Below are positions 7,570 through 15,879 of a stretch of DNA of 64,000 nucleotides, piece after piece. The DNA is taken from positions 5,429 through 69,428 of the forward strand of contig CALVBL010000008.1 of assembly GCA_944325775.1 (NCBI GenBank), read 5' to 3'. Position 1 is the first letter of the stretch; each line of letters begins with the position of its first letter. A model generated the notes under the pieces. That model worked only from the letters and a program-made list of their open reading frames with translations, was not told the origin of the DNA and made no database searches. A program made the position numbers and the translations under genes. This DNA comes from an uncultured Helicobacter sp. (lineage in GTDB: Bacteria; Campylobacterota; Campylobacteria; Campylobacterales; Helicobacteraceae).

Positions 7570-8805
7570 TCACACTATTTCGCTAAATCTATACCCACAC
7601 TCTAGCAGGCTTTTGAGCACCGATTCTTTATGCTCCTTGCCCTTTATCTCAAGTGCCATCGTGATGAGCACATCACCATATTCTAGGCTTGTAGGCGTGC
7701 GATCGTAGTTTATCTGCACGATGTTCGCACCCACTTTGGTGAGGATATCAGTGAGATTTTGCAAACTCCCGGGTTTGTCGATGAGCACGACTTCTAGCTT
7801 CATTTTCCTATCGGATTTAAACAAGCCCCGCTCAATGATCATATTGAGCATTGTCACATCGATATTCCCGCCACTTAGGATTGCTCCGACTTTGAGTGCT
7901 GGGTTTAGGTTTAGCTTGTGGTGTAGGAGGGCTGCGACACTCACTGCACCCGCACCCTCTACCACGAGCTTTTGAGATTCTAGCAGGAATAAAATCGCAC
8001 TCGCGATCTCCTCCTCATCGACCTCCACCATATCATCAACCCCCTGCAGTATGCACTCAAACACCCCTTCATTCACATCGCGCACGGCGATCCCATCAGC
8101 TATGGTGCGCACGGATTGGGAGTTTAGAATCTCACGCGCATGGAAGCTCTGCATCAGCGCGTCCGCGCCCTTGGCATTCACACCCACGATCTTTGTCTTG
8201 GGGCTTAGTGCCTTATACGCACTAGCTATCCCGCTAATCAGCCCACCCCCGCCCGCTGGCACGACCACCACATCAAGCTCTTGCTCCTCAATCATCTCTA
8301 GTGCGATAGAGCCCTGCCCTGCCATCACTTCCGCATCAGCAAAGGGATGGATAAAGGTGAGATTGCGTTCCTTGGCGAGCTTGAGCGCGTGGGTATAAGA
8401 TTCATCATAATTATTGCCTACAAGCACGACTTCCGCACCCATCGCCTTAGTACCACTGACTTTAAGCAATGGCGTGTTTTCTGGCATCACAATCACGGCT
8501 TTGGTTTTAAAGCACTGCGCGCTGTATGCCACACCCTGTGCGTGATTGCCCGCACTTGCGCATATCACGCCTTGGGCTAGGAGATTGGTGCCCTCTCTCT
8601 CATCTTGCTCTTTGAGCGTGGCGAGCTTGTTATACGCACCGCGGATCTTAAATGCGCCGGTAAGCTGGAGGTTTTCTTTTTTCAAAAACACCTGTGCATT
8701 GGCTGCCTTGCTAATACGCGGGGCAAAGGCAAGCGGGTGGTGGGCTATCACGCCCTGAAGACGCGCTCTAGCGTCTTGGATATGGGAAATATCGATGAGC
8801 TTCAT
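7570..8805 (-). CDS. ilvA: Threonine ammonia-lyase (threonine dehydratase) with ACT domain
   Basis: This PLP enzyme deaminates threonine to 2-oxobutanoate, the first step toward isoleucine. K53 in GAFKIRGAYN is the PLP lysine, PAGGGG (about 178-184) is the phosphate-binding glycine loop and SAGNHAQGVA is also present. A C-terminal ACT domain (about 335-411) suggests allosteric control. Length of 411 residues fits the class with one ACT domain rather than the longer biosynthetic form, so a catabolic role is possible. It is monocistronic on the minus strand, divergent from the MFS gene, with its own -10 box. Confidence 0.93.
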   Translation of the reverse strand: MKLIDISHIQDARARLQGVIAHHPLAFAPRISKAANAQVFLKKENLQLTGAFKIRGAYNKLATLKEQDEREGTNLLAQGVICASAGNHAQGVAYSAQCFKTKAVIVMPENTPLLKVSGTKAMGAEVVLVGNNYDESYTHALKLAKERNLTFIHPFADAEVMAGQGSIALEMIEEQELDVVVVPAGGGGLISGIASAYKALSPKTKIVGVNAKGADALMQSFHAREILNSQSVRTIADGIAVRDVNEGVFECILQGVDDMVEVDEEEIASAILFLLESQKLVVEGAGAVSVAALLHHKLNLNPALKVGAILSGGNIDVTMLNMIIERGLFKSDRKMKLEVVLIDKPGSLQNLTDILTKVGANIVQINYDRTPTSLEYGDVLITMALEIKGKEHKESVLKSLLECGYRFSEIV

Positions 8806-8849
8806 AAAATTGCCTTTAAGATTCTAAGATATGTGAGATTGTGGGATTT

Positions 8850-8855
8850 ATTGTA
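8850..8855 (-). promoter_or_regulatory. Probable -10 box of ilvA
   Basis: TACAAT on the minus strand, 45 bases upstream of the ilvA ATG, in the gap shared with the divergent MFS gene. Confidence 0.5.
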
Positions 8856-8911
8856 ACGCGTTTAGCTTGGCAAAATCTTAAATCTTAAGCTTTATAACTA
8901 GCTTTTTGTCT

Positions 8912-8917
8912 TATAAT
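8912..8917 (+). promoter_or_regulatory. Probable -10 box of the MFS gene; decides its start
   Basis: TATAAT lies downstream of the TTG at 8906, so a transcript from here cannot include that codon. This supports the ATG at 8948 as the start of the MFS protein. Confidence 0.55.
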
Positions 8918-8947
8918 CCGCGTTTATTTTATGCGTTGGGGTCCTGT

Positions 8948-10126
8948 ATGGCGTGGAAATTTATGCGACTTTCTCTCTCTTTTAAAGTGATCTTAATCCT
9001 TGCACTAAGCTCGTTTTGTATGGGTGTTACGGAATTTGTCATCGCGGGTGTGCTTATTGATGTGCAGGAGTTTTTTGAGATTGATGCGCACAAGGCGGGC
9101 TATCTCACGACAGCATACGCGCTGGGCGTGGTGGTGGGTGCGCCCATTGTCACAATCCCCTTAAGCGCGTTTAATCGCAAGATTCAGCTATTGCTCAATC
9201 TTGGTGTGTTTGGCGTGGCGAATTTCGTGCTGTATGTGAGCGATAATTTTAGCCTCAATGTGTTTGCGCGCTTTGTGGCAGGCACACAGCATGGGGTGTT
9301 TTTCGTCATCGCTACTCTTACTGCCCTGCAAGTCTCGCCCAAAGGCAAAGAATCCCACAACCTCGCGCTTATGGTCTCTGGGCTCACGATCGCGCTTGTA
9401 AGTGGCGTGCCACTGGGGACATTCATCGGTGAGGCGTATGGATTCAAAGCGATTTTTTTGCTCATTTTTATTTTCACAAGCATTGCATTTGGGAGCGCAC
9501 TTGTGTTTATGCCAAACGACCTTAAGGGGCAGCAAATCCGCTTCATCTATGTGCTAAAAGCCCTCAAAGTCCCGCCACTGCTCAAGGTCTATCTGATCAC
9601 GATATGCACTTGTGGCGGGGCATTTGTGCTATACACCTATTTGGGTGAGCTTTTGGTAAAAACGATGGGATTTTCTGCGCAGGCTATGGGATTTATCCTC
9701 TTGGCGTATGGAGGGTGCGCGATCTTGGGCAATCTCTTTGGCGGGAAGCTCGCCGATGCGCATGGCAGTGTCCTCTCACTCAAACTCATCATATCCGCGC
9801 AGATTCTCATCTATGCGCTTGTGAGCGTGAGCTATCATTGGGATTGGCTTGTGATTGTGAATCTCTGCTGTATGGGGTTTGTGGCATTTGCAAGTATCCC
9901 CGCACTCAAGATGAATGCGATGAATGTCGCTAAGGCACACACGCCGGAGTTTATGGATAGCTCTATTAGTGTGAATGAGGCGGCATTCAATGTCGGGATC
10001 GCGCTGGCAAACCAAATCGGCGGACTTGTGGTGGTCGCACCAATGCTTGGGATTAGCTACAATCCGCTGTTTGCCGCACTCTTTGCGGTGCCGGGGTTGG
10101 TGGCATTGTTCCGCCATAGGTCTTGA
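8948..10126 (+). CDS. MFS exporter of the AraJ/DHA1 type
   Basis: This membrane protein of about 392 residues has twelve predicted hydrophobic segments. The first carries SSFCMGVTEFVIAGVL and is followed by GYLTTAYALGVVVGAP, typical of AraJ/YdhP/PbuE-like drug:H+ antiporter-1 proteins. These export sugars, purines or drugs; the substrate cannot be read from sequence. The frame is open from a TTG at 8906, but a TATAAT box lies inside that extension, so I use the ATG at 8948. M20 of the long frame (8963) is also possible. It is a single gene between ilvA and the convergent glycosyltransferase. Confidence 0.85.
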   Translation: MAWKFMRLSLSFKVILILALSSFCMGVTEFVIAGVLIDVQEFFEIDAHKAGYLTTAYALGVVVGAPIVTIPLSAFNRKIQLLLNLGVFGVANFVLYVSDNFSLNVFARFVAGTQHGVFFVIATLTALQVSPKGKESHNLALMVSGLTIALVSGVPLGTFIGEAYGFKAIFLLIFIFTSIAFGSALVFMPNDLKGQQIRFIYVLKALKVPPLLKVYLITICTCGGAFVLYTYLGELLVKTMGFSAQAMGFILLAYGGCAILGNLFGGKLADAHGSVLSLKLIISAQILIYALVSVSYHWDWLVIVNLCCMGFVAFASIPALKMNAMNVAKAHTPEFMDSSISVNEAAFNVGIALANQIGGLVVVAPMLGISYNPLFAALFAVPGLVALFRHRS

Positions 10127-10149
10127 TAGATTCTTTAGAATCTAAGATA

Positions 10150-11424
10150 TTATTTGCGCCTCTTGCAGACGTGGCGGAGCGATCTCTCAAGCCTCTTTAG
10201 TCTCACATAAAATGGGAGGATTGGCTTACAAATCGCAAAAAGTGATGGCATATACACCGCGCAATACCGAATGGGATTTGGACGCATATCTTTTGGGATA
10301 TGGGATTTTAAAATCCAAAATCTAGAGGTAAGGTGCAGCGGATCTTTAGGAAAATCTATAAGCCCCAAACTCATTTTTACTAGCAGCGGTACAAATGCCC
10401 TGTATAGTAGCTCACTTAGCTCCCGATCCCTCTCTTTTAGAATCTCCAAAAACCCAAAAAACTGCTCAAGCATCAAAAAATAACTTGCCAGCTGATAATA
10501 CTCCTGTAGCTCTTTGACATCATCATAGCAGGGACACATCGCGCGCAGATATGGTGGCAGGCTCGCTATCGTGTGCATTTTGTCAAAGTCATTGATGCTA
10601 CCAGCGCGTATATAATAACAATACAGGACTTTTGGCAATATCACGATACGTCTAGCAAGCGAAAAGAGATAGAGACTAAAGAGCGTATCCTCGCTTTTGA
10701 CACCATCTAAAAAGCTAAGATTATGCGCCATAAAAAACCCAAAGTCTATGCACACCTGCCACGCGGAAGTGGAACAAAAATCAATATCACGCTCGATAGC
10801 GCGCTTCACCCAATCAAGATTGCTAATCACCTCCGCCTTCTCATAGCCAAAAGCCTGCAAATGCGTCCTAAAGTCTCTAGGCGTGATCTGCTTATCAAAC
10901 ACCGCCTGATACTCAAACCACACCACATCCGCGCCATCGCTGACCTTAAGACACTCCAGCAGACAATCCTCCACCCAATAATCATCAGAATCTAAAAACA
11001 TAATATAATCGATGTGTGGTGGCTCTAGTGGCGCAGGGTGTGAATCTACAAGCTCTCTATGGACATAACAAGTGCTAATAGAATCTTTGGAGCGAATCTC
11101 TATAGTGTGTAATTGCCCCCCCCCCGAAAGAGGTTGCACAAGGGATAAATCGCTAGAAGCATACTCTCCTGCAAAATACCCTATCCCCATATTCCTCGCA
11201 CTACTCAGCCCGCCATTTGGCTTATCAAAGAGCACAAATCGCGGATCTTTAGCCACATAGCGCTTAGCGATCTCTAGACTTTCATCGCTGCTGCCGTCAT
11301 TGACTAATACTACATAAAAATGCGTATAACTCTGCGCAAGAATAGAATCTAAACAACGTTCCAAATATTTGGCGACATTATAGATTGGCACGATGATACC
11401 AACGCTCTTGTGTGATATGGACAT
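10150..11424 (-). CDS. Family 2 glycosyltransferase with poly-G tract in an insertion
   Basis: The 424-residue protein is a GT-A fold transferase. It has IIVPIYNVAKYLERCLDSI at the N-terminus, LVNDGSSDES, the loop GGLSSARNMGIGYFAGEY (71-88) and the DxD-type IMFLDSDDYW (141-150). In ordinary family members the last two motifs are contiguous. Here about 50 residues (89-138) intervene, and within them a G10 tract encodes S100-G-G-G103. The tract is in frame, so the gene is ON. The role is probably addition of a sugar to a surface glycan. It lies 9 bases after the next minus-strand gene. The C-terminus is basic with a short hydrophobic stretch, which fits membrane association. Confidence 0.87.
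   Translation of the reverse strand: MSISHKSVGIIVPIYNVAKYLERCLDSILAQSYTHFYVVLVNDGSSDESLEIAKRYVAKDPRFVLFDKPNGGLSSARNMGIGYFAGEYASSDLSLVQPLSGGGQLHTIEIRSKDSISTCYVHRELVDSHPAPLEPPHIDYIMFLDSDDYWVEDCLLECLKVSDGADVVWFEYQAVFDKQITPRDFRTHLQAFGYEKAEVISNLDWVKRAIERDIDFCSTSAWQVCIDFGFFMAHNLSFLDGVKSEDTLFSLYLFSLARRIVILPKVLYCYYIRAGSINDFDKMHTIASLPPYLRAMCPCYDDVKELQEYYQLASYFLMLEQFFGFLEILKERDRELSELLYRAFVPLLVKMSLGLIDFPKDPLHLTSRFWILKSHIPKDMRPNPIRYCAVYMPSLFAICKPILPFYVRLKRLERSLRHVCKRRK
11116..11125 (-). repeat. Poly-G tract (C10 on the plus strand) in the GT2 gene
   Basis: Ten C on the plus strand, reading as ten G in the coding direction. It is in frame in this assembly. Confidence 0.9.
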
Positions 11425-11433
11425 AAAGACTCC

Positions 11434-12423
11434 TTACTTGGGATTTTGCTCTAGGGCGGTAATACGCACAAACGGATAATGCACCACCTGCGCGCTAGGC
11501 AAGATCCCTATCGTGCCTCTCGCATTGGGGCAAAACTTCAGGACACGCTCCTGTGCCATAGCGCACACACCCGTATGATATCGCACGCTGTATGCACCCT
11601 CACGCGCGACCTTTAGTATCGCCTTAAAGGTCTCGGGTGCAAGCAGCTCGTGTGTGGTATTATCATGCCCCATGCCCTCTGGTGTTTCAGATTCTAAACA
11701 TACATACCCAAATGCCCCATTACTCTCGGGCAATTCCTCAAAAAGCGTGGGATCTAAGGGCGTGGATTGTTGTGTAGATTCTGTGCGTTGCGCAGAGGTT
11801 TTGGGATTGATATAAGATTCTCCAAGGTCTTGCACATACAGCTCTATATCCCACTCTCTAGCGATTCTGCCCAAGATCTGTGCGATAGAGTCGCTATGTG
11901 GATGCAGATACACATCTCGCCCCAGCAGCAGCGCACCGCCCTTGCGCACAAACTCCTGCGCATGCTCCACTTCCTCTTCACACAGATTGCTTTCATTGAT
12001 GATGTAGCCCATATCCAGCTGCGTGACAAATCCCGCCAAACCCGTGCATTCTAGCCCTAGCAGCATACTCACGCCATGCTCTGTGCCGATCTCATAGCGA
12101 TACGCACTCACACCCCCACTCTCATCGCAAAACATCGGGTGTAGCACGATACCCTCACGCACACCAGCGCGTGCCATCATAGAGCGCGCCATAGGTGCAA
12201 ATAGCCCAAAACTCATCGCTCTTACACAAGGCTGCGCGCTAAAATATCCAAAAGTCCGTATTATCTTACCACTATACGCGCTTAGAATCTGTGTGAATCT
12301 CACACAATGCGCTTGCGGGGTGTCGGGCATAGAATCTACAAAATCTAAGGAAATTGTAGAATCTAGATTCTCTCTTGTGGGACTATGCTCTAGATTCTGA
12401 TATGACCGGTGTGCTTGCTTCAT
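11434..12423 (-). CDS. Uncharacterised 329-residue protein
   Basis: I do not recognise this protein with confidence. It has no signal peptide and no membrane span. The first 50 residues are polar and probably disordered. Residues about 60-190 look globular, with GGALLLGRDVYLHPHSDSIA followed by AQILGRIA. That segment, and later ESNGAFGYVC, faintly resemble parts of the NuoG/NuoF-like subunits of Campylobacterota complex I, but no nuo genes are nearby. Several cysteines (about 8) are scattered without a CxxC motif. AAGGAGC precedes the ATG at good spacing. It is 9 bases upstream of the phase-variable glycosyltransferase, so the two are probably cotranscribed. Confidence 0.72.
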   Translation of the reverse strand: MKQAHRSYQNLEHSPTRENLDSTISLDFVDSMPDTPQAHCVRFTQILSAYSGKIIRTFGYFSAQPCVRAMSFGLFAPMARSMMARAGVREGIVLHPMFCDESGGVSAYRYEIGTEHGVSMLLGLECTGLAGFVTQLDMGYIINESNLCEEEVEHAQEFVRKGGALLLGRDVYLHPHSDSIAQILGRIAREWDIELYVQDLGESYINPKTSAQRTESTQQSTPLDPTLFEELPESNGAFGYVCLESETPEGMGHDNTTHELLAPETFKAILKVAREGAYSVRYHTGVCAMAQERVLKFCPNARGTIGILPSAQVVHYPFVRITALEQNPK

Positions 12424-12471
12424 ACTCTGCTCCTTAGGTGATTTGGGTAAGTGTGAGGTGGCTTTAGAATC

Positions 12472-13761
12472 TTAAAAGTTGTAGCTTACCTGTGAAATCA
12501 CATAACTCCTATCCAACGCCTTGCCCACTTCAGGCACTGCACCATTGATCGCCCAATGCACTTCCAGTGGCGTGGAAATATAATAAGTCGCGATCAAACT
12601 AAGCTTTAGCCGTGAATCTATCTCCCAGTCAATGTGGGCTTTGAGCGAATGCTCGCGCGCGCTTGGCGCGGTGGTGTAGCGTCCATCAAGCCCAAACACA
12701 AAATCCCCCGCCTTAGCAGTGTTTAACATGATATTGCTAAAAAACAGCGCACTAAAGGCATCAGGTGCGACTAGGGCATTAAGCGCGGGACCGGTGCTAT
12801 AGACGCTATTATCAAGCGTATAGATCCCCAGCGGATTGCCCGGCTGCCCCATACGCGCATTGGCATTGCCGATGTTTTTATACACCGCTAGGGCGACATT
12901 GTAATGCCGCAAAAAGTCAAAATCCTGCCGTGCGACAAGCGTGGCATTCCACCCCGAAGAATCCCCATCGCCAAAATCCGCAAAATAATGCTTCCTAATA
13001 CCCTCCATGCCTTTGTGATGATAGGGAAAAAGCGCGGTGAGCTTTGTTTTAGAACCAAAAGTATCGCTATCACCCGCATAGATCTCGAGATTCACACCCG
13101 GGGCGATATACTCGCGATTGCCATAATACACATACGCATCAAACTTCACAAACTCATTGGCATAGCCTACCTCGGCGTTTAAAATCCCATAGGTAGAGAA
13201 CAACCGCTCATAATCCATCAGCCAGCCATTGCCCACGATCGCAAGTCCGCTCGTGCCAAAAAGTTTGAGATGAAAGCCCCCAGCACGCACTATAGCATTC
13301 ACACCCTCGGCATACACATCGATCCAGTCGTCATTTTCTTGTTTGAATCTCCCGAGTTTGAGGTCGAGATTTTCACTTTGGTAACGCATATAGGCGTTAT
13401 GCACGAAGAGATTATGCGCATTTGCCGCTGAAGCCCCTGCGGCATTTTCATTCATATATCCACTCCAAAAGCCCACATGATTAAACGCTAGACCCTTGGT
13501 AGAATCATGCGTAAGCCCTGCACCCACGCCACCTAACACGACTTCAAAGCCATTATATTTATAGCCCACATTGATCTGTCCTAGCGCATAGCCATAGGTG
13601 TTGTTAGGGAAGCTCCCTGCGAGCGTGGTGGCGTTTTTGTTAAAAAGCTCCATAGCACCGGTGTAAAAAAATCCATTCTTAGATTCTGTGTCTTTAGAAT
13701 CTACACTATCCTGCGCCCACAGCCAGCACATCACCGCCATAAGCCTACATATTTTTTTCAT
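12472..13761 (-). CDS. Hof/OprD-like outer membrane porin family protein
   Basis: The mature protein looks like a beta-barrel. It has a signal peptide (MKKICRLMAVMCWLWA), many alternating aromatic/hydrophobic strands such as KLGRFKQENDDWIDVYAEGVN, and a C-terminal aromatic end VISQVSYNF that fits BAM recognition. Length and strand pattern resemble the H. pylori Hof outer membrane proteins, probably small-solute porins. The open frame extends to 13830, but AGGA with 6 bases spacing directly precedes the ATG at 13759-13761, and the signal peptide begins there, so I chose that start (429 residues). It is encoded downstream of yebC on the same strand. Confidence 0.85.
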   Translation of the reverse strand: MKKICRLMAVMCWLWAQDSVDSKDTESKNGFFYTGAMELFNKNATTLAGSFPNNTYGYALGQINVGYKYNGFEVVLGGVGAGLTHDSTKGLAFNHVGFWSGYMNENAAGASAANAHNLFVHNAYMRYQSENLDLKLGRFKQENDDWIDVYAEGVNAIVRAGGFHLKLFGTSGLAIVGNGWLMDYERLFSTYGILNAEVGYANEFVKFDAYVYYGNREYIAPGVNLEIYAGDSDTFGSKTKLTALFPYHHKGMEGIRKHYFADFGDGDSSGWNATLVARQDFDFLRHYNVALAVYKNIGNANARMGQPGNPLGIYTLDNSVYSTGPALNALVAPDAFSALFFSNIMLNTAKAGDFVFGLDGRYTTAPSAREHSLKAHIDWEIDSRLKLSLIATYYISTPLEVHWAINGAVPEVGKALDRSYVISQVSYNF

Positions 13762-13826
13762 TTCATTCCTCCATGCATTAAATATTGTCGTTAGGTTTTG
13801 GTTGCGCCATCTTGCGCGATTTGCTA

Positions 13827-14540
13827 TCACTGGATATTGGTATAAACCGCCTGCACATCATCATCTTCTTCGATCTTATCAAGCAGCTTTTCTGCCTCAA
13901 TGATCTGCTCTTCGCTAAGTGCGATGGGACTTGTTGAGATACGCTGCAAGGTTGCCTTGCTAAGCGGGATCTCAAGCTTTTCAAAGCCCTCATTAAGTTT
14001 GCCAAAATCCTTGTAGTCTCCATACACAACCACCACACCATCATCGCGAGATTCTAACTCCTCTAGCCCATAGTCGATAAGCTCAAGCTCCAAATCCTCC
14101 AAGCTCATAGAATCTGGCTTGGCAAACTCAAACACACTCTTGCGCGCGAACATAAACTCCAGCGAGCCATTTGGCACGATCTGACTCCCGGGGGTTTTGT
14201 TAAAATAGCTTTTGATGTTAGCGATCGTGCGCGTGGGGTTGTCCGTGGTGCATTCGATAAAAATAAGCACACCATTTGCTGCCTTGCCCTCATAGGTGAT
14301 CTCGCTAAATTGCCCATCTTTGCCACTTGCACGCTTGATCGCGGCATCGATATTGTCCTTTGGCATATTTTGGGCTTTGGCATTGGCGATGGCGGTGCGG
14401 AGTTTGGCATTCATCGCTGGGTCACCACCGCCCTCTTTGGCAGCTACGGTAATAGCCTTGGCAAGCTTGGGGAAAATCTTGCTCATCTTGTCCCATCGTT
14501 TTTCTTTGGCTGCCCTGCGGTATTCAAACGCTCTTCCCAT
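13827..14540 (-). CDS. yebC: YebC/PmpR family protein (TACO1-like)
   Basis: The 237-residue protein starts MGRAFEYRRAAKEKRWDKMS, typical of the YebC/PmpR/TACO1 family, and has KEGGGDPAMNAKLRTAI and KASGKDG-like conserved segments. Family members were annotated as transcriptional regulators; recent work implicates some in relief of ribosome stalling at proline stretches. The frame has a TTG six codons upstream, but AAGGA sits 7 bases before the ATG at 14538-14540, so that is the start. It is divergent from the TPR gene. Confidence 0.93.
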   Translation of the reverse strand: MGRAFEYRRAAKEKRWDKMSKIFPKLAKAITVAAKEGGGDPAMNAKLRTAIANAKAQNMPKDNIDAAIKRASGKDGQFSEITYEGKAANGVLIFIECTTDNPTRTIANIKSYFNKTPGSQIVPNGSLEFMFARKSVFEFAKPDSMSLEDLELELIDYGLEELESRDDGVVVVYGDYKDFGKLNEGFEKLEIPLSKATLQRISTSPIALSEEQIIEAEKLLDKIEEDDDVQAVYTNIQ

Positions 14541-14633
14541 TACAAATCCTTGATTCAAAATAAAAGCGCTATTATAATTAAGCGGTGCGTTAGAAAAACT
14601 TAAATTAAGATTTATTTTATTAGAATCTGCGGA

Positions 14634-14639
14634 TATACT
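14634..14639 (+). promoter_or_regulatory. Probable -10 box of the TPR/deacetylase pair
   Basis: TATACT lies 22 bases before the ATG at 14662, just upstream of TTTGGAGG, which serves as the ribosome binding site. Confidence 0.45.
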
Positions 14640-14661
14640 AACATTCTTTGGAGGTGCGATA

Positions 14662-15879
14662 ATGAGAAAATTACTCTATATTGTGAGCGTGTGTATCGGA
14701 CTCACATATGCGGACACAAGCGTGAATGTGCTTGATGCGACGATCAAGGATAAAGTGCTTGAAGATGTAGAGGTAACTTTCCAAAAGGAGGGACAATCCT
14801 CGATAAAGACCAAGACAGATTCTAAAGGTATAGCCACACTTCCTACGCCATTTGGCGATGATAGTACCAATGTGATAATGATCCTCAAAAAAGATGGTTA
14901 TGCGAGTATGGCGGTCAAATGCCCCTGTGATGGCTTTGTCTATGCGATGAGTCCGGTGCTAGAAAATCTCGATAGTCTCCGCGTGGTGTTGCAATGGGAC
15001 GATCAGCCCAAAGATATGGACTTGCACGCGTATTTTGAGAATAATCATATTTATTTTAGCGATAGGCATGGCGATAAAGCATACTTAGATGTCGATGATG
15101 TTGATGGCTTTGGTCCCGAAACAATCACGATACAAAAGCGCAAAAATGGGCAAAAATATGTGTTTTTCGTGCATACCTTTAGTTCGTGGGCAAAAGAAAT
15201 CCGCGATGCTGATGGCAAATATACTTTACCACTTGATAAGCTCAAAAATGTCAAAGTCTATGTGTATATAGGCTCCTCGCTCGTGCGCACATATACGATG
15301 CCCAAGATCCCAAATGGGCTAGAAAATGCTAGAATCTGGGTGCCCTTCTATATCGATGAGGAAGGCAAGATCATCGATAAAAACATCATCATCGATGATG
15401 GTAACCCAGCTGCTTCTGGCGACAGCTTTGGTCCGGATTTAGAGAAAATCATCGCAAAAAATTTCAACCTCTCTTATGCACATTTGGTTTCACAAGCGGA
15501 TAAAAAACGCGCCAAAAACCTCAATAATCAAGGCGAAAAAGCCTACCATGCTAAAGACTATGAGCGTGCCATAAGCTTGTATATGGATTCTATTGATCTC
15601 AATCCCAATGATGGACAGACCTACTCCAATCTCGGACTAGCCTACCAAAAAGCCGGCAAGCTTGCTGAAGCAAACTGGGCAAATCGCAAAGCCATAGAGC
15701 TCGCAAGCGGAGCAAATGCCAATGTGATCAAAGCCAGCTCCTACTATAACATTGCGAGAATCTATGAAGAGAAGGGCGAGTATGAAAGCGCATTACAAAA
15801 TTTCCAAAACGCTCAAGCCCACAAGAAAAATGAGGTCTATACCAATGCCATTAGGCGTATGGAAGAAAAGCTACGCTAA
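14662..15879 (+). CDS. Exported protein with Ig-like, YfaP/DUF2135-like and TPR domains
   Basis: The 405-residue protein has a signal peptide (MRKLLYIVSVCIGLTYA), so it is probably periplasmic. Residues about 20-100 resemble a carboxypeptidase-regulatory-like Ig fold (VEVTFQKEGQSSIKTKTDS). Residues about 105-230 carry LQWDDQPKDMDLHAYF, typical of the YfaP/DUF2135 group. Residues about 285-400 form at least three tetratricopeptide repeats (GEKAYHAKDYERAISLY, YSNLGLAYQKAGK, YYNIARIYEEKGEYESA). This suggests a scaffold for protein contacts in the periplasm. Its 3' end overlaps the deacetylase gene, so the two probably act together. The precise role is unknown. Confidence 0.82.
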   Translation: MRKLLYIVSVCIGLTYADTSVNVLDATIKDKVLEDVEVTFQKEGQSSIKTKTDSKGIATLPTPFGDDSTNVIMILKKDGYASMAVKCPCDGFVYAMSPVLENLDSLRVVLQWDDQPKDMDLHAYFENNHIYFSDRHGDKAYLDVDDVDGFGPETITIQKRKNGQKYVFFVHTFSSWAKEIRDADGKYTLPLDKLKNVKVYVYIGSSLVRTYTMPKIPNGLENARIWVPFYIDEEGKIIDKNIIIDDGNPAASGDSFGPDLEKIIAKNFNLSYAHLVSQADKKRAKNLNNQGEKAYHAKDYERAISLYMDSIDLNPNDGQTYSNLGLAYQKAGKLAEANWANRKAIELASGANANVIKASSYYNIARIYEEKGEYESALQNFQNAQAHKKNEVYTNAIRRMEEKLR

